The notes: generated by a model not told the origin, from the letters alone. A DNA stretch of 64,000 nucleotides from VAZQ01 sp963827585 (GCA_963827585.1 CAWHCK010000018.1:1-64000); one strand, 5' to 3'. Counted from the first letter of the stretch, positions 1-10,065 are shown. Numbers and translations are program-made.

Positions 1-644
1 ATCGTCATCGATGCCGCGCAGTTTTCCGGCATCGTTCCGGCGCTGCAGGCCGGCACCTATGATTTCTCGCGGCGCCGACCACGGTGACCAAAGAGCGCGC
101 CGACAACATGCTGTTCACCGAGGGCTATCTCAACACCGACTTCCAGTTCCTGATCAAGAAGGGCGCGCCGAAGGTCGAGAAGCTCGAAGACCTGAAGGGC
201 AAGATCGTCTCGGTCAACAAGGGATCGGCCTACAATTCCTGGGCGCGCGACCTCGAGGCCAAGATCGGCTGGAAGGTGGAAACGTTCGGCACCCAGACCG
301 ACGCCGTGCAGGCGGTGCTGGCCGGCCGCGCCGACGCCAACGTCGCCGGCAACACCGTGATCGCCTGGGCGGTGAAGAACAATCCGCAGCTCGAACTGTC
401 CTATCTGCATTCGACCGGCCTGGTCTGGGCCGCGCCGCTGCGCAAGGATTCGGGCGAGCTGCGCAAGCAGATCGAGAACGCAATCGAATGCATGAAGCTC
501 GACGGCACCATCGCGAAGATGCACGAGAAATGGTTCGGCGTCAAGCCCGCGCCGGGCTCCGCGGCGGTGACGGTGTTCCCGGGCTACGGCGTGCCCGACA
601 TGGCCGGCTACGATCCGACCGCGCACACACCGTCGTGCAATTGA
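1..644 (+). CDS. Polar amino-acid ABC transporter substrate-binding protein (5'-truncated, frameshifted)
   Basis: Periplasmic solute receptor of the family-3 type (SBP_bac_3), feeding the ATPase and permeases just downstream. The first codons of the window already read in frame as IVIDAAQFSGIVPALQAG. The frame then slips once around 62-74 and continues as APTTVTKERADNMLFTEGYL through to the TGA at 642-644. Family hallmarks are the GSAYNSWARDL segment, the ligand-loop stretch DAVQAVLAGRADA and the C-terminal IAKMHEKWFG helix. The N-terminus and signal peptide lie outside the window. Operon order SBP-ATPase-permease-permease is the usual one for glutamine/histidine-type importers, but the ligand cannot be read from sequence. 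Confidence 0.85.
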
Positions 645-655
645 GCTGCGGTGGC

Positions 656-1444
656 ATGATATTGGCGGCGGGCGCCGCGGACGCGGCGATTGTCGATGAC
701 CGAGCGGCGCGCCCGCCCAGCCTCGACATCCGCGGCCTGCGCAAGAGATTCGGCCACGCGGAGGTGCTGCGCGGCATCGACCTCGCGGTGCTGCCGCAGG
801 AGCTTGTGTTCATCATCGGCCCTTCGGGATCGGGCAAGAGCACGCTGCTGCGCTGCTGCAACCGGCTCGAGGAGCCGACCGCCGGCGCGATCGCGCTCGA
901 CGGCGTCGACCTGATGGCGCGCTCGACCGACATCAACGCCATGCGGCGCAAGATCGGAATGGTGTTCCAATCGTTCAACCTCTATCCGCACATGACGGCG
1001 CTCGGGAATGTCACGCTCGCGCTGCGCAAGGTGGTGGGCAAGTCGCGCGCCGAAGCGGAGCGTGTCGGCATGGCGGCGCTCGAACGCGTCGGCCTTGCCG
1101 CCAAGGCGAAATCCTATCCCGGCGAGCTTTCCGGCGGCCAGCAGCAGCGAGTCGCGATCGCGCGCGCGCTCGCGCTCGAGCCGAAGGTGATGCTGTTCGA
1201 CGAGCCGACCTCGGCGCTCGATCCGGAGCTGGTCGGCAGCGTGCTCGCCGTGATGCGCGAACTCAAGCGCGGCGGCATGACCATGCTGGTGGTGAGCCAC
1301 GAGATGCGTTTTGCGCGCGACGCCGCCGATCGCGTGATCTTCATGGATCATGGGGTGATCGTGGAGGAAGGGCCGCCGCAGCAGATTTTTCGCGCGCCCA
1401 GCGAGCCGCGCACCCGCGCGTTCATCGCGGAGGTCGCGCGCTGA
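656..1444 (+). CDS. Polar amino-acid ABC transporter ATP-binding protein (GlnQ-like)
   Basis: Cytoplasmic ATPase that powers the adjacent amino-acid importer. About 262 residues, normal for the family. Visible motifs are Walker A GPSGSGKST, Q-loop VFQSFNLYPH, signature LSGGQQQR, Walker B VMLFDEP followed by TSALDPE, and switch histidine VVSHEM. The ATG at 656 is chosen because it follows the receptor stop by 11 bases and gives a normal-length N-terminus; the frame stays open upstream only as read-through into the receptor. The stop is four bases before the first permease start, so the genes are probably co-transcribed. Confidence 0.92.
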   Translation: MILAAGAADAAIVDDRAARPPSLDIRGLRKRFGHAEVLRGIDLAVLPQELVFIIGPSGSGKSTLLRCCNRLEEPTAGAIALDGVDLMARSTDINAMRRKIGMVFQSFNLYPHMTALGNVTLALRKVVGKSRAEAERVGMAALERVGLAAKAKSYPGELSGGQQQRVAIARALALEPKVMLFDEPTSALDPELVGSVLAVMRELKRGGMTMLVVSHEMRFARDAADRVIFMDHGVIVEEGPPQQIFRAPSEPRTRAFIAEVAR

Positions 1445-1448
1445 CGCC

Positions 1449-2133
1449 ATGGAGGCTTGGACGCGCTTCCTCGAAACCTTCTTCAAGCCGAACCTGATCG
1501 CGCAGTATCTCCCGTCGATCCTGAAGGGCGTGGTGGTCACGATCGAGATCGCCGTCGCGGTCGTGGTCACCGGTCTCCTGCTCGGGCTTGCGCTCGCGGT
1601 CGTGCGCTCGTTTCAGCGTGCGCGCCGTCAATGCGCTGATCGTCATCTTCGTCGACATGTTCCGCGCGCTGCCGCCGCTGGTGATCGTGCTGATCGTCTA
1701 TTTCGGCCTGCCGAACGTCGGCATCAATCTGCCGTCCTTCGCCGTGCTCTGGCTGGTGCTCTCACTCGTGCTCGCGGCCTTCGCGGAGGAGATCTTCTGG
1801 GCCGGCATCCTGTCGGTCCCGAAGGGCCAATGGGAGGCGGCGCGCTCGACCGGCTTCGGCTTCCTCGGCACACTCGGCTACATCGTGCTGCCGCAGGCGG
1901 TGCGCCTCACCGTTCCGCCGATCACCAACCGCACCGTCGCGATCACCAAGAACACCGCGCTCGGCACCGTGATCGGCGTCCGCGAAATCCTCAATCAGGC
2001 GACCACCGCGCAATCGTTCTCCGGCAACGCCACGCCGCTGATGATGGGGGCGATCGCCTACGTCATCCTGTTCATTCCGGTCGTCGCGCTCGGCCGCTTT
2101 CTCGAAACGCGCTTCGCCTGGCGGAGGAACTGA
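1449..2133 (+). CDS. Amino-acid ABC transporter permease 1 (frameshifted)
   Basis: Inner-membrane permease of the HisM/GlnP type. The N-terminal frame (1449 onward) ends in a hydrophobic stretch ALAVVRSF. The second frame resumes at about 1610 with SVRAVNALIVIFVDMFRALP and runs to the TGA at 2131-2133. The one-base slip lies in the TTTC run near 1610. The EAA coupling loop is clear (QWEAARSTGFGFLGTLGYIV, then LPQAVR). Rejoined, the protein is about 227 residues, a normal length. It overlaps the next permease start by one base (TGATG), typical of translational coupling. Confidence 0.85.
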
Positions 2134-2795
2134 TGGACGCGCTGCTCCAGCAGTTCTTCAATCTGGACATCATGGCGCGCGCGCTGCCGCTTGTTCTTGC
2201 GGGCCTCCAGCAGACGCTGCTGCTGTGCCTCGTCGTCATCCCGCTCGGCCTCGCCGGCGGGCTCTCGTTCGCGCTCGTTTCGCTGTCGCGCTCGCGCACG
2301 GTGCGCTGGGGCAATCGCGGGATCGATTTCTTCCGCGCCGTTCCGCCGCTGGTGCTGCTGATCTTCGTCTATTCCGGCCTGCCGTTCGCCGGCATCCGGC
2401 TCTCGCCGCTGACGGCCGTCGCGATCGCCTTTTTCCTCAATACGTCGAGCTATTACGGCGAGATCTATCGCGCCGGCATCGAGAGCGTCGGCCGCGGCCA
2501 ATGGGACGCGGCGCGCTCGACCGGCCTCAATGCCTTCCAGACGCTGGCCTAGGTGGTGCTGCCGCAGGCGGTGCGCAACGTGCTGCCCGATCTCGTTTCC
2601 AACACCGTGGAGGTGGTGAAGCTCACCTCGATCGCCAGCGTGGTCGCGCTGCCCGAGCTGCTCTATTCCGCCGACATGGCGCGCTCGGTCACCTTCAATG
2701 CCTCGCCGATCGTGCTTGCGGCCGCGATCTATCTCGTGATGTTGTGGCCGGTGGTCCGGCTGATCAGCCGGCTGGAGCGGAGGATGGCTTCCTGA
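2133..2795 (+). CDS. Amino-acid ABC transporter permease 2 (in-frame stop)
   Basis: Second permease subunit, about 220 residues with EAA loop GQWDAARSTGLNAFQTLA. A TAG codon at 2550-2552 interrupts the reading frame inside the EAA loop, exactly before VVLPQAVRNVLPDLVSNTVE, and the same frame continues to a TGA at 2793-2795. A single substitution of a sense codon (a tyrosine or tryptophan codon would fit) explains it. It is either a sequencing error or a recent nonsense mutation, because the downstream third is still well conserved. ATG at 2133 overlaps the previous stop. Confidence 0.82.
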
Positions 2796-2803
2796 ATTGC
2801 GGG

Positions 2804-3740
2804 ATGATCGAGGTGACCGCGTGCTGCGATTGGGGCCGCCCAGATGGGTCCCATCCAGAAAGCCGAGAGCCGCCAGGCCGTCGTGCGGCGCATGCTCGAT
2901 CTGCTCGATCAGGCGAACGCGCAAGCGTGCAACTTCGTGGTCTTCACCGAGCTTGCGCTCACCACCTTCTTCCCGCGCTGGTACATGACCGATCAGGCGG
3001 AGGTCGATGCCTGGTTCGAGCGCGAGATGCCGAATGCCGCGACGCGCCCGCTGTTCGAGAAGGCCGCGGAGTACAAGATCGGCTTCTCGGCTACGCGGAG
3101 CTGACCCCCGACGGCCATCACTACAACACCGCGATCCTGGTCGATCGCGATGGCAAGATCGTCGGCAAGTACCGCAAGGTGCATCTGCCCGGCCATTCCG
3201 AGTTCGATCCGAGCGCGCGTTCCAGCATCTGGAGAAGCGCTATTTCGAGCCGGGCGATCTCGGCTTTCCGGTGTGGCGCACCATGGGCGGCATCTTCGGC
3301 ATGGCATCTGCAACGACCGGCGCTGGCCGGAGACCTATCGCGTCATGGGCCTGCAGGGCGTCGAGATGGTCGTGCTCGGCTACAACACGCCATCGGTCAA
3401 TTCGCAGAAAGCCGACGAAGGGCCGGAGAAGCGCCTGTTCCACCACAACCTCTCGGTGCAGGCCGGCGCCTACCAGAACTCGACCTGGGTGGTCGCGACC
3501 GCGAAATGCGGCGTCGAGGACGGCCACCCGCTGTTCGGCGGCAGCTGCATCGTCAACCCGGACGGCGAGATCGTCGCCGAGGCGAAGACCGAGGACGACG
3601 AGCTGGTCGTCGCCGACTGCGATCTCGACGACACGATCTTCAACAAGGAGACGATCTTCGACTTCAAGCGCCACCGCCGCATCGAGCATTACGGCCGCAT
3701 CACCAGCCAGACCGGTGTCGTGCTGCCGCCGGAGACATGA
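2804..3740 (+). CDS. Carbon-nitrogen hydrolase, N-carbamoyl-D-amino-acid hydrolase-like (multiple frameshifts)
   Basis: Nitrilase-superfamily amidase, about 310 residues after repair. Segments in order are MIEVTA (from ATG 2804), AAIGAAQMGPIQKAESRQAV, FTELALTTFFPRWYM, GYAELTPDGHHYNTAILVD, KYRKVHLPGHSEFD, YFEPGDLGFPVW, ICNDRRWPETYRVM and FGGSCIVNPDGEIVAEA. Four frame changes fall near 2822, 3090, 3222 and 3303. The catalytic triad is visible: Glu in FTELAL, Lys in KYRKVHLPG and Cys in ICNDRRWPE. The motifs fit N-carbamoylases (hydrolysis of N-carbamoyl amino acids to amino acid, CO2 and ammonia); exact substrate is inference. It follows an amino-acid importer and precedes a hydantoin-racemase-like gene, which supports the assignment. 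Confidence 0.82.
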
Positions 3741-4387
3741 CCATGGCCACGCCTCTCATACGATCTCGCGGCCCTCCCGCCGCATGACCGCTACAAGATC
3801 CTATCCGCCTCGTGATCCCGCGGCCGATCGCGCTGGTCACGACGATCGGTCCCGGCGGCGTCGTCAACGCCGCGCCATTCTCGTTCTTCAATATCTTCGC
3901 GGAGGACCCGCCGCTCTGCGTGCTCGGCTTGCAGGCGCGGCCCGACGGCGCTGAAGGATACATCCGCGCACATCCGCGACAGCGGCGCGTTCATGGTCAA
4001 TCTGGTCGACGAGGCGATCGGCGAGCGGATGAATCTGTGCGCGGTCGATTTCCCGCCCGACATCAGCGAGATCGATGCCGCCGGTCTCACGCGCTGCCCG
4101 GCGAGACGATCCCGGTGCCGCGCATCGCCAGAAGCGGCGGCGTCGCTCGAATGCCGCCACTATCAGACGCTGGAGGTCGGCCCGAGCGCCGCCTGTGATC
4201 GGCGAGGTTGTTTACCTGCATGCGCGGGCCGGCATTGTGGATCAGCGCGATGTATGTGAACCTGGATGTCTACAGGCCGGTAGCGCGCTTGTTCGCCAAT
4301 CTCTATGCCCCGCTCGGCGAGCCGTTCACGCTCGTGCGGCAAAGCTATGCCGAATGGCTCGTCTCGAGCGGGATCAAGAGCGGCTGA
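3737..4387 (+). CDS. Flavin reductase-like domain protein (multiple frameshifts)
   Basis: FMN-binding split-barrel protein of the flavin-reductase-like family (PF01613 type), about 215 residues after repair. Recognisable pieces are VIPRPIALVTTIGPGGVVNA, APFSFFNIFAEDPP, FMVNLVDEAIGERMNLCAVD, CRHYQTLEVG, VIGEVVYLHARAGIVD and QSYAEWLVSSGIKSG before TGA 4385-4387. At least five frame changes occur, the densest in the window. ATG 3737 overlaps the preceding stop (ATGA); a second ATG is at 3743. Such proteins use FMN either to reduce free flavin or as oxidoreductases; the partner is unknown. Its 3' end overlaps the convergent racemase gene by 14 bases. Confidence 0.75.
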
Positions 4388-5042
4388 ACTGCACCGCTCC
4401 GAGCGCCATCGTGACCGCGGCCTGGGTCGGATCGATCACCGGGATGCCGAGCGCATCTTCCAGCGGCTTGCGATGGCGCGCCATGCCGGCACAGCCCATC
4501 ACGATCGCCTCGGCGCCGTCCTCCTCCTTCAATTGGCGCCCGACATCGATCATGCGCTCGAGCGTCTTTTCGCCGCTCGCCGTCTCGGCGACCGACAATT
4601 CGAGCGGGCGCTCGCCGGCGAGGCGGTCCGTCAGCCCCATCTGGCGCAGATAGCGCATGTGCCGGGCGATCGAGCGCTGGCTGATCGCGATAACGCCGAA
4701 GCGTTCGGCGCGCGCCAGCGCGGTCAGCACGCCGCATTCGGCGATGCCGAACACCGGCCGCGTAGTGCCCTCGCGGCAGACATGCAACCCCGGATCGCTG
4801 TAGCAGGCAATCACAAAGGCGTCGGAGGAATTGTCCACCTCGACCAGCCGGCGCAGCGGCATCACGACGCTTTCGACGTCGGCTTGGGTCTCGATTCCGA
4901 ATGGACCTTCGGCAAGCGTGGAACACACGATCTCGGGACCGTTTGCAAATCGCAGCGGTTCCAATGCCGCATCGAGACCGCGGGTGACGGCCTCGTTCGA
5001 GTTTGGATTGACAACGCGAATGCGCCGAGGGGATGCGCTCAT
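4374..5042 (-). CDS. Aspartate/glutamate/hydantoin racemase family protein
   Basis: Cofactor-independent two-cysteine racemase fold, 222 residues. The paired catalytic cysteines are visible: Cys80 in FVIACYSDPG and Cys184 in AIVMGCAGMA. The N-terminus IRVVNPNSNEAVT is the phosphate/carboxylate-binding strand typical of hydantoin racemase-like (Asp/Glu_race) proteins. Next to an N-carbamoyl amide hydrolase it could racemise hydantoins or carbamoyl amino acids; substrate is inference. It runs convergent to the upstream operon, so it has its own promoter in the 288-base gap before 5331, which also carries the start region of the divergent TctC gene. Confidence 0.85.
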   Translation of the reverse strand: MSASPRRIRVVNPNSNEAVTRGLDAALEPLRFANGPEIVCSTLAEGPFGIETQADVESVVMPLRRLVEVDNSSDAFVIACYSDPGLHVCREGTTRPVFGIAECGVLTALARAERFGVIAISQRSIARHMRYLRQMGLTDRLAGERPLELSVAETASGEKTLERMIDVGRQLKEEDGAEAIVMGCAGMARHRKPLEDALGIPVIDPTQAAVTMALGAVQFSRS

Positions 5043-5330
5043 AGGTTGCTCGCTGGCGGTTGCGATCTCGTTGCAACATCATCCCAATGTTTGGTCGTGT
5101 TGCAAGCGGTAAGACGCGTCAATCAAGCCGATGGCAACAAGTAAAGCGTGCGCCAATCTGCGTACCAAGCAGCGGCTCGATTAGCTTTGTATTTGATTTG
5201 CAGATGTGCAATCGGCATGATCTGAAGTCATGCGGTGCCACACTGTTTGCTGCGGCGTGGCTTCGCGAACGAGCGCACGTCCGCAAGAATGCGGCGTGAC
5301 AACAAAGAAAGACTTTGGGAGGACGCCGTC

Positions 5331-6323
5331 GTGATCAATCGGCTTTGTAGACGCGCGCTGATAGGCTTGGGCCTCTTGCTTGCCGCGCTTTCGACGCAGG
5401 TCCACGCGCAATCGACCCCCAAGACTGTGACGCTGGTGGTTCCCTATGCGGCCGGCGGCGGCACGGATACTGTGGCACGCCTCATCGGCGAGCGGATGTC
5501 GCGCGCGCTCGGCCAGACCGTCATCATCGAGAACGTGGTCGGAGGCGGCAGCACGCTGGCCAATGATCGCGTTGCCCGATCGGCACCTGACGGTTCCACC
5601 GTCCTGATCAATCACGTCGCGCTGCTCGCGGCGCCCAGCCTGTTCACCAACCTGCGGTACGATACGAAAACCGCATTTGAGCCGGTCGGCCTCGTCAACA
5701 ACGCGCCGATGGTCCTGATCGGCCGCAAGTCGATTCCCGGCGCGGGACCGAAGGATTTTGTCGCCTGGATCAAGGCGCAGGGCGACAAGGCGAACTTCGC
5801 GCACGGTGGTATCGGGACGAACAGTCACCTGTGCGCCGTGATGATGGGCAATGTGCTCGGCTTCAAACCGACAGTCGCGGCTTATCGCGGGTCAGCTCCG
5901 GCAATCGCCGATCTCCTGGCGGGGCAGATCGATCTTCTGTGGGATCAGGTGACCAACGCGCTGCCGCAGATTCAGGCCGGAACACTTCACGGCATCGCCA
6001 TTACGTCGTCAGAACGGCTTGAACAGTTGAAGGACGTGCCGACCACCGCCGAGCTTGGCATGCCTGAGGTCAGCTACACGATGTGGCATGGGCTCTACGT
6101 GGCGAAGGGCACGCCCAAGGAGACCATCGGCGCGCTGAATTCGGCGCTCCGCAAGGCTCTGTCCGACCCAGGCCTGCTGGAGAAGCTGAAGCAGCTCGGA
6201 ACCTTGCCATTCCCTGATAACGAGATGACGCCTGAGGCACACGCGCGCCTGTTCGCCACCGACCTGCCACGGGTGGCAAAGCTCGTTGAAAGCTCGGGAA
6301 TCAAGGCGAGCGAAGCGAAGTAA
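5331..6323 (+). CDS. Tripartite tricarboxylate transporter receptor (Bug/TctC family), orphan
   Basis: Periplasmic solute receptor of the Bug family, about 330 residues. The GTG at 5331 is preferred: a GGGAGG ribosome-binding site at 5317-5322 sits eight bases upstream, and a classical signal peptide follows (RALIGLGLLLAALSTQVHAQ). Family features are TLVVPYAAGGGTD, IIENVVGGG, RSAPDGSTVLI and the VAAYRGSAPAIADLLAGQID segment. It has no TctA/TctB genes beside it, which is common for this over-amplified family. The open frame extends upstream to 5235 but lacks a ribosome-binding site there. Confidence 0.9.
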   Translation: MINRLCRRALIGLGLLLAALSTQVHAQSTPKTVTLVVPYAAGGGTDTVARLIGERMSRALGQTVIIENVVGGGSTLANDRVARSAPDGSTVLINHVALLAAPSLFTNLRYDTKTAFEPVGLVNNAPMVLIGRKSIPGAGPKDFVAWIKAQGDKANFAHGGIGTNSHLCAVMMGNVLGFKPTVAAYRGSAPAIADLLAGQIDLLWDQVTNALPQIQAGTLHGIAITSSERLEQLKDVPTTAELGMPEVSYTMWHGLYVAKGTPKETIGALNSALRKALSDPGLLEKLKQLGTLPFPDNEMTPEAHARLFATDLPRVAKLVESSGIKASEAK

Positions 6324-6748
6324 GGCCCTTCGCGCGATACTCGAAATGGCTGTGCTGAAATCGGCGCGGCCAGAGGCACCGCCCACTTTCGTCTATAGTG
6401 ACACTTACCTCGTCAGCCGCTCTATCTCGCAGCAGGATGACCGGGCAGGCCGAAAGTTGGAAGCGGGATCACGGCTACAAATTCAGAGACCGTTGGATCC
6501 CAGTCCCGCAGCATTGCGTTTCCACGTGGCCTTCTTTGTCATCACGTTCCCCGCAATGCAGCTTGCAGGTCGATACACGGGTGCCACAAAACGCGCAATT
6601 AGCCGATGGTTAAGGCGCTACTTCAGATCATCAAGGCCAATCGCACTTACTTGATCGGAACGTGCCCGATCCAATGCTCGTTCAATTAAGTATTACGCCA
6701 AGAGGTCGAAGACGAGCTCTCCCTATGGTTCTCTTCGAGGCTTGTTTG
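6324..6748. other. Intergenic region, no gene recognised
   Basis: About 425 bases between the end of the TctC receptor and the convergent end of the minus-strand ABC permease. Open frames here are short, lack ribosome-binding sites and show no recognisable protein family. I see no clear terminator hairpin. Confidence 0.5.
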
Positions 6749-7499
6749 CTAGACGCGGTGGTGGAGCCACCGATCGACAGCGAGTAGTACAGTGCTGACG
6801 GCAGCCGCGAAGATGACGATCAGCAACGTCATCGCCATGATCAGCGTCGACGTTGTGCAGACCGATCGCGTTCATCAGCAGGATATCCGAGCCCGCGCTG
6901 GGACGGCGAACATCTCGCCAAGCAGCGTTCCGATCAGCGTCAGCGAGAAACCGACGCGCAGGCCGGTGAAGATCTCCGGCAGCGCGGCCGGGAACAGGAT
7001 CGAACGGATCATCTCACGGCGTGCGAGCTTGAGCACGCGTCCGGCCTTGATAAGGATCGGCTTGACGTTGCGCACCGCATTGATGGTGAAGAGGGCGATG
7101 GGGATGACGCCGTGGAGGTGCCAAACGCGATCTTTGCCGGCATGCCGAGCCCGAACGCCAGCAGCAGGATCGGGTAGAGCGTGACCTTCGGGATCGAGTA
7201 GAGCGCGACCAGCATCGGCTCGATCACGTCGCCCGAGAGGCGGTGCAAGCCGAGCCAGAAGCCGATCGCAAGCCAAGCGCGACCGCGAGCGCGAGCGCTG
7301 CCGCGAAGGCGCGCATGGTGTCGCGAGATGCGCGCAGAACGTGTCGGTCGTAAGGAGGTTTGCCGTGTAGCGAATGGTAGCGGCCGGCGCCCGCAGGGCA
7401 ATGTCGCCCGCGAACCAATAGAGCGAGCTGCCACGCCAGCAGCAACCCGACGATGAGGATCAGCGGGTCTGCGCAAGGGCTTCACACGTCGGCAGTCAT
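6749..7499 (-). CDS. ABC transporter permease, nitrate/sulfonate/taurine type, second copy (multiple frameshifts)
   Basis: Inner-membrane permease of the SsuC/TauC family, about 250 residues after repair. The frame is broken several times, yet the conserved pieces are in order: MTADV start, RAFAAALALAVALG, AIGFWLGLHRLSGDVIEPML, ALYSIPKVTLYPILLLAFGLG, the EAA-like loop VIPIALFTINAVRNV, FTGLRVGFSLTLIGTLLGEM, and a final transmembrane helix ending in DRWLHHRV with stop at 6749-6751. Start ATG overlaps the stop of the first permease (ATGA). Two permeases in one transporter imply a heterodimeric membrane channel. Confidence 0.78.
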
Positions 7500-8249
7500 C
7501 CATGCCCCCTCCGCGCCAGCAGGATCTTCTCCCAGCGCGACAGCGCGCCATTCACCGAGATCGAGACCAGCAGGATCAACAAGATAAGCGGATACATCGT
7601 CGCGTTGTCGAAATTGTTGTAGGCGAAGCTGATCTCGTAGCCCATGCCGCCGCGCGACATGATGAACTCGGCGCCGATGATGCCGATCAGCGAATAGGCC
7701 ACCGCGAGCTTCGCGCCGGTCAGTATATAGGGAGCGGCGTAGGGCAACATGACTTGCAGCGCAGTCTCGATCGGCCGCATGCGGTGGATGAGCGCGGTCT
7801 TCTGCAGCACGAGCGGCACCCGGTCGAGCCCGTTGAGCGTGTTCACGATCACGGCCACCACGCCCAGCATGAAGCCGATCATGATCTGCGGCGCGTCGCC
7901 CAAGCCGAGCAGAATGATCAGGAGCGGGTAGAAGGCGAAGATCGGGACGGCGTAATAGGTGGCGAACAGCGGGTCCAATGTTTCTCGGAGCGGCTTGTAG
8001 CGGTGCAGCGCCACCGCGGCTGCGAACCCGGCGACGAGCGCCAGCGCGAAGCGAGATCGACGCATTGGTCAGGGTTTGCGGATGGCCGAATTCAGCGAGC
8101 CGGAAGTGAGGATGACCGCGAGATCGCGCACGATCAGGTGCGGCGGCTGCATCGTCACCCGGTCGATGATGCCGATGAGGCACAGGAGCTCCAGCAGGAG
8201 CACGGCTCCGGCGATCACCAGCACGCGGTAGACGGTAATGCGGCTTCAT
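7496..8249 (-). CDS. ABC transporter permease, nitrate/sulfonate/taurine type (frameshifted N-terminus)
   Basis: First permease of the minus-strand ABC operon, about 250 residues. Start MKPHY at 8249 overlaps the ATPase stop (ATGA). The frame slips near 8225, 8090 and 8055. The N-terminal half reads VYRVLVIAGAVLLLELLCLI and DRVTMQPPHLIVRDLAVIL, then continues cleanly as FALALVAGFAAAVALHRYKP through to the stop at 7496-7498. The coupling loop is GVVAVIVNTLNGLDRVPLVL, and the C-terminal part holds four more membrane segments. It is clearly homologous in layout to the second permease. Confidence 0.82.
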
Positions 8250-9057
8250 GTCGGTTCCGGCAATCGTCCGATGGTTTTCAGCGACTCCTTGCGCAGCGAC
8301 TTCCACAGCCGGCTGGTGACGGCACCGAAATCCTCGCGCTCGACGATCCTGCTGTCGCGCTCCCGCGGCCAATGAGTCTGGACTGCGTCGATCACCCGGC
8401 CAGGCCGCGCGGACATTACGGCGATCCGGTCGGCGAGCATCGCCGCCTCGTCGAGGGCGTGCGTAATCAGGACCACGGTCGCGCCGGTCTGCCGCCAGAG
8501 CCGCAGTACCTCGTCGCCCATGAGCAGGCGCGTCTGCTGATCGAGTGCGCCGAAGGGCTCGTCGAGCAGGATCAGTCGTGGCTCCCTGATCAGCGTGCGG
8601 GCGATGCACACGCGCTGGCGCATGCCGCCCGAAAGTTGGGCCGGATAGCTGTCGGCGAAGTCGGCAAGCCCCACCATATCGATGACGTCCCGCACCCGGC
8701 GCGCCTTCTCCGCCGGCGGAGAGCTCGTGTTGCGAACACCGAAGGCGATGTTGACCGTGACCGACATCCAGGGGAAGCAGGCGTCTTCCTGGAAGACCAC
8801 CCCGACGCCGTCCGGGATCTCGCCACGGATCGCACGTCCCTCGAATTCGATCACGCCCTGCGTTGCCTGCTGCAGCCCCGCGATCAGCTCCAGCAAAGTC
8901 GACTTGCCGCAGCCCGAAGGCCCGACGATCGCGAAGAATTCGCCCTGCTGGAGATCGAGATCGAGCGGCCCCAGCGCGTGGACCGCTTCCCCCCTTTGCC
9001 TGCCGGGAAGACCTTGGTGACACCGCGTATGGATACGACGGACACGCGGCTCCCCAT
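8246..9057 (-). CDS. ABC transporter ATP-binding protein, nitrate/sulfonate/taurine type (one homopolymer frameshift)
   Basis: ATPase of the SsuB/TauB type, about 269 residues. The true N-terminus is MGSRVSVVSIRGVTKVFPAG starting at 9057; the frame then shifts by one base in a run of six C (plus strand 8989-8994) and continues EAVHALGPLDLDLQQGEFFA. Motifs are Walker A GPSGCGKST, Q-loop VVFQEDACFPW, signature LSGGMRQR, Walker B LILLDEPFGALD and switch LITHALDEA. The longer open frame reaching 9214 starts inside the receptor gene in the wrong frame and is not real. Confidence 0.9.
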
Positions 9058-9069
9058 AAGGCTCGCGGC

Positions 9070-10065
9070 TTACTTCGGCGTCTTGATGTCGTCCGGCAGG
9101 AAGCGGGTGTCGATCATCTTCGCAAGATCGATGTCGCCGCTGATCGCGCCCACCATCCTCTGCACCTCGACCATGCGCTTCATGCCCTCGAGATGGAACT
9201 GCCCGCTGCCCCAATAGGGAATGCCCTGGTCTTGCTCGCGACGAGGCTGCGCACCGCGCTGCGGGCGACCTCCTTATCGAGGTTGTAGTGCTTGGCGACG
9301 ATGTCGCCGGCCTCGTCGGGATTGGCGTTCATGAACTCGACCGCCTTGCGGCGAGCGCGGATCACCGCACGAATGAAATCGCCCTTGCTCGCGGCGGCAG
9401 CGCCGGTCGTCACGCCGACGACGTTGTCGAGCGGCGGCAGCGATTTCGCTTGCCGTGGCGATGCCGCGGTATTTCGACTTGAACTTCGACCACACCGGCT
9501 CAGCCATTGGCGCCACGTCGATGTGGCCGAGATCGAGCGCGGCAACGCCCTCGCCGAAGCCGCCGGTTTTGACGAGTTCCGCGTCCTCCGGCTTGTAGCC
9601 GGCTGCCTGCAACAGCAGGATCGCCAGCGCCTGGCTGGTGGAGCGCGGATTGGTGTAGCCGATCTTCTTGCCCGCGAAGTCCTTGATCGACTTAATCGAG
9701 GAGGCGGGTTTTACCGCCCAGACGAACTCGGCGACAGTCAGCACGTTGTCGCTGACGATTTTCAGGTCCGCGCCCTGCTGGATCGCCACCGCGGTGACAC
9801 CAGGGTTGGCTTCCCCGTAGGCGACGCCGCCGCTAAGCATGTTGCGGATCGACGTGCCGCCGCCTTGCGAGGAGATGATGCCGGTGACGTTCGCCCCTTC
9901 CTGCTGGAAGAATTTCTTTTCGAGCGCGACGGCGTAGGGCATTCCGTTGGCCGCGATGCCATAATTGCCGACTGCGATCTCGTCAGCACTGAGCTGGGCC
10001 ACCATGCACGCGCTGAATCCGATGGCGGCACTGACCTTGCTCAACATGCGATGCTGAGACTGCAT
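9070..10065 (-). CDS. ABC transporter substrate-binding protein, NMT1/THI5-like (frameshifted C-terminal third)
   Basis: Periplasmic receptor for the adjacent SsuABC-like transporter, about 330 residues. Start at 10065 is supported by GGGAGG at 10071-10076 on the minus strand and by a signal peptide ending in a LSADEIAVG region. Core motifs are EKKFFQQEGANVTGI, GGVAYGEANPGVTAVAIQQG, FAGKKIGYTNPRSTSQA and HIDVAPMAEPVWSKF. The frame changes near 9465, continuing FIRAVIRARRKAVEFMNANP, and again near 9225, ending VQRMVGAISGDIDLAKMIDT and a TAA at 9070-9072. The family binds nitrate, sulfonates, pyrimidines or aromatic acids; the ligand is unknown. Confidence 0.83.
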
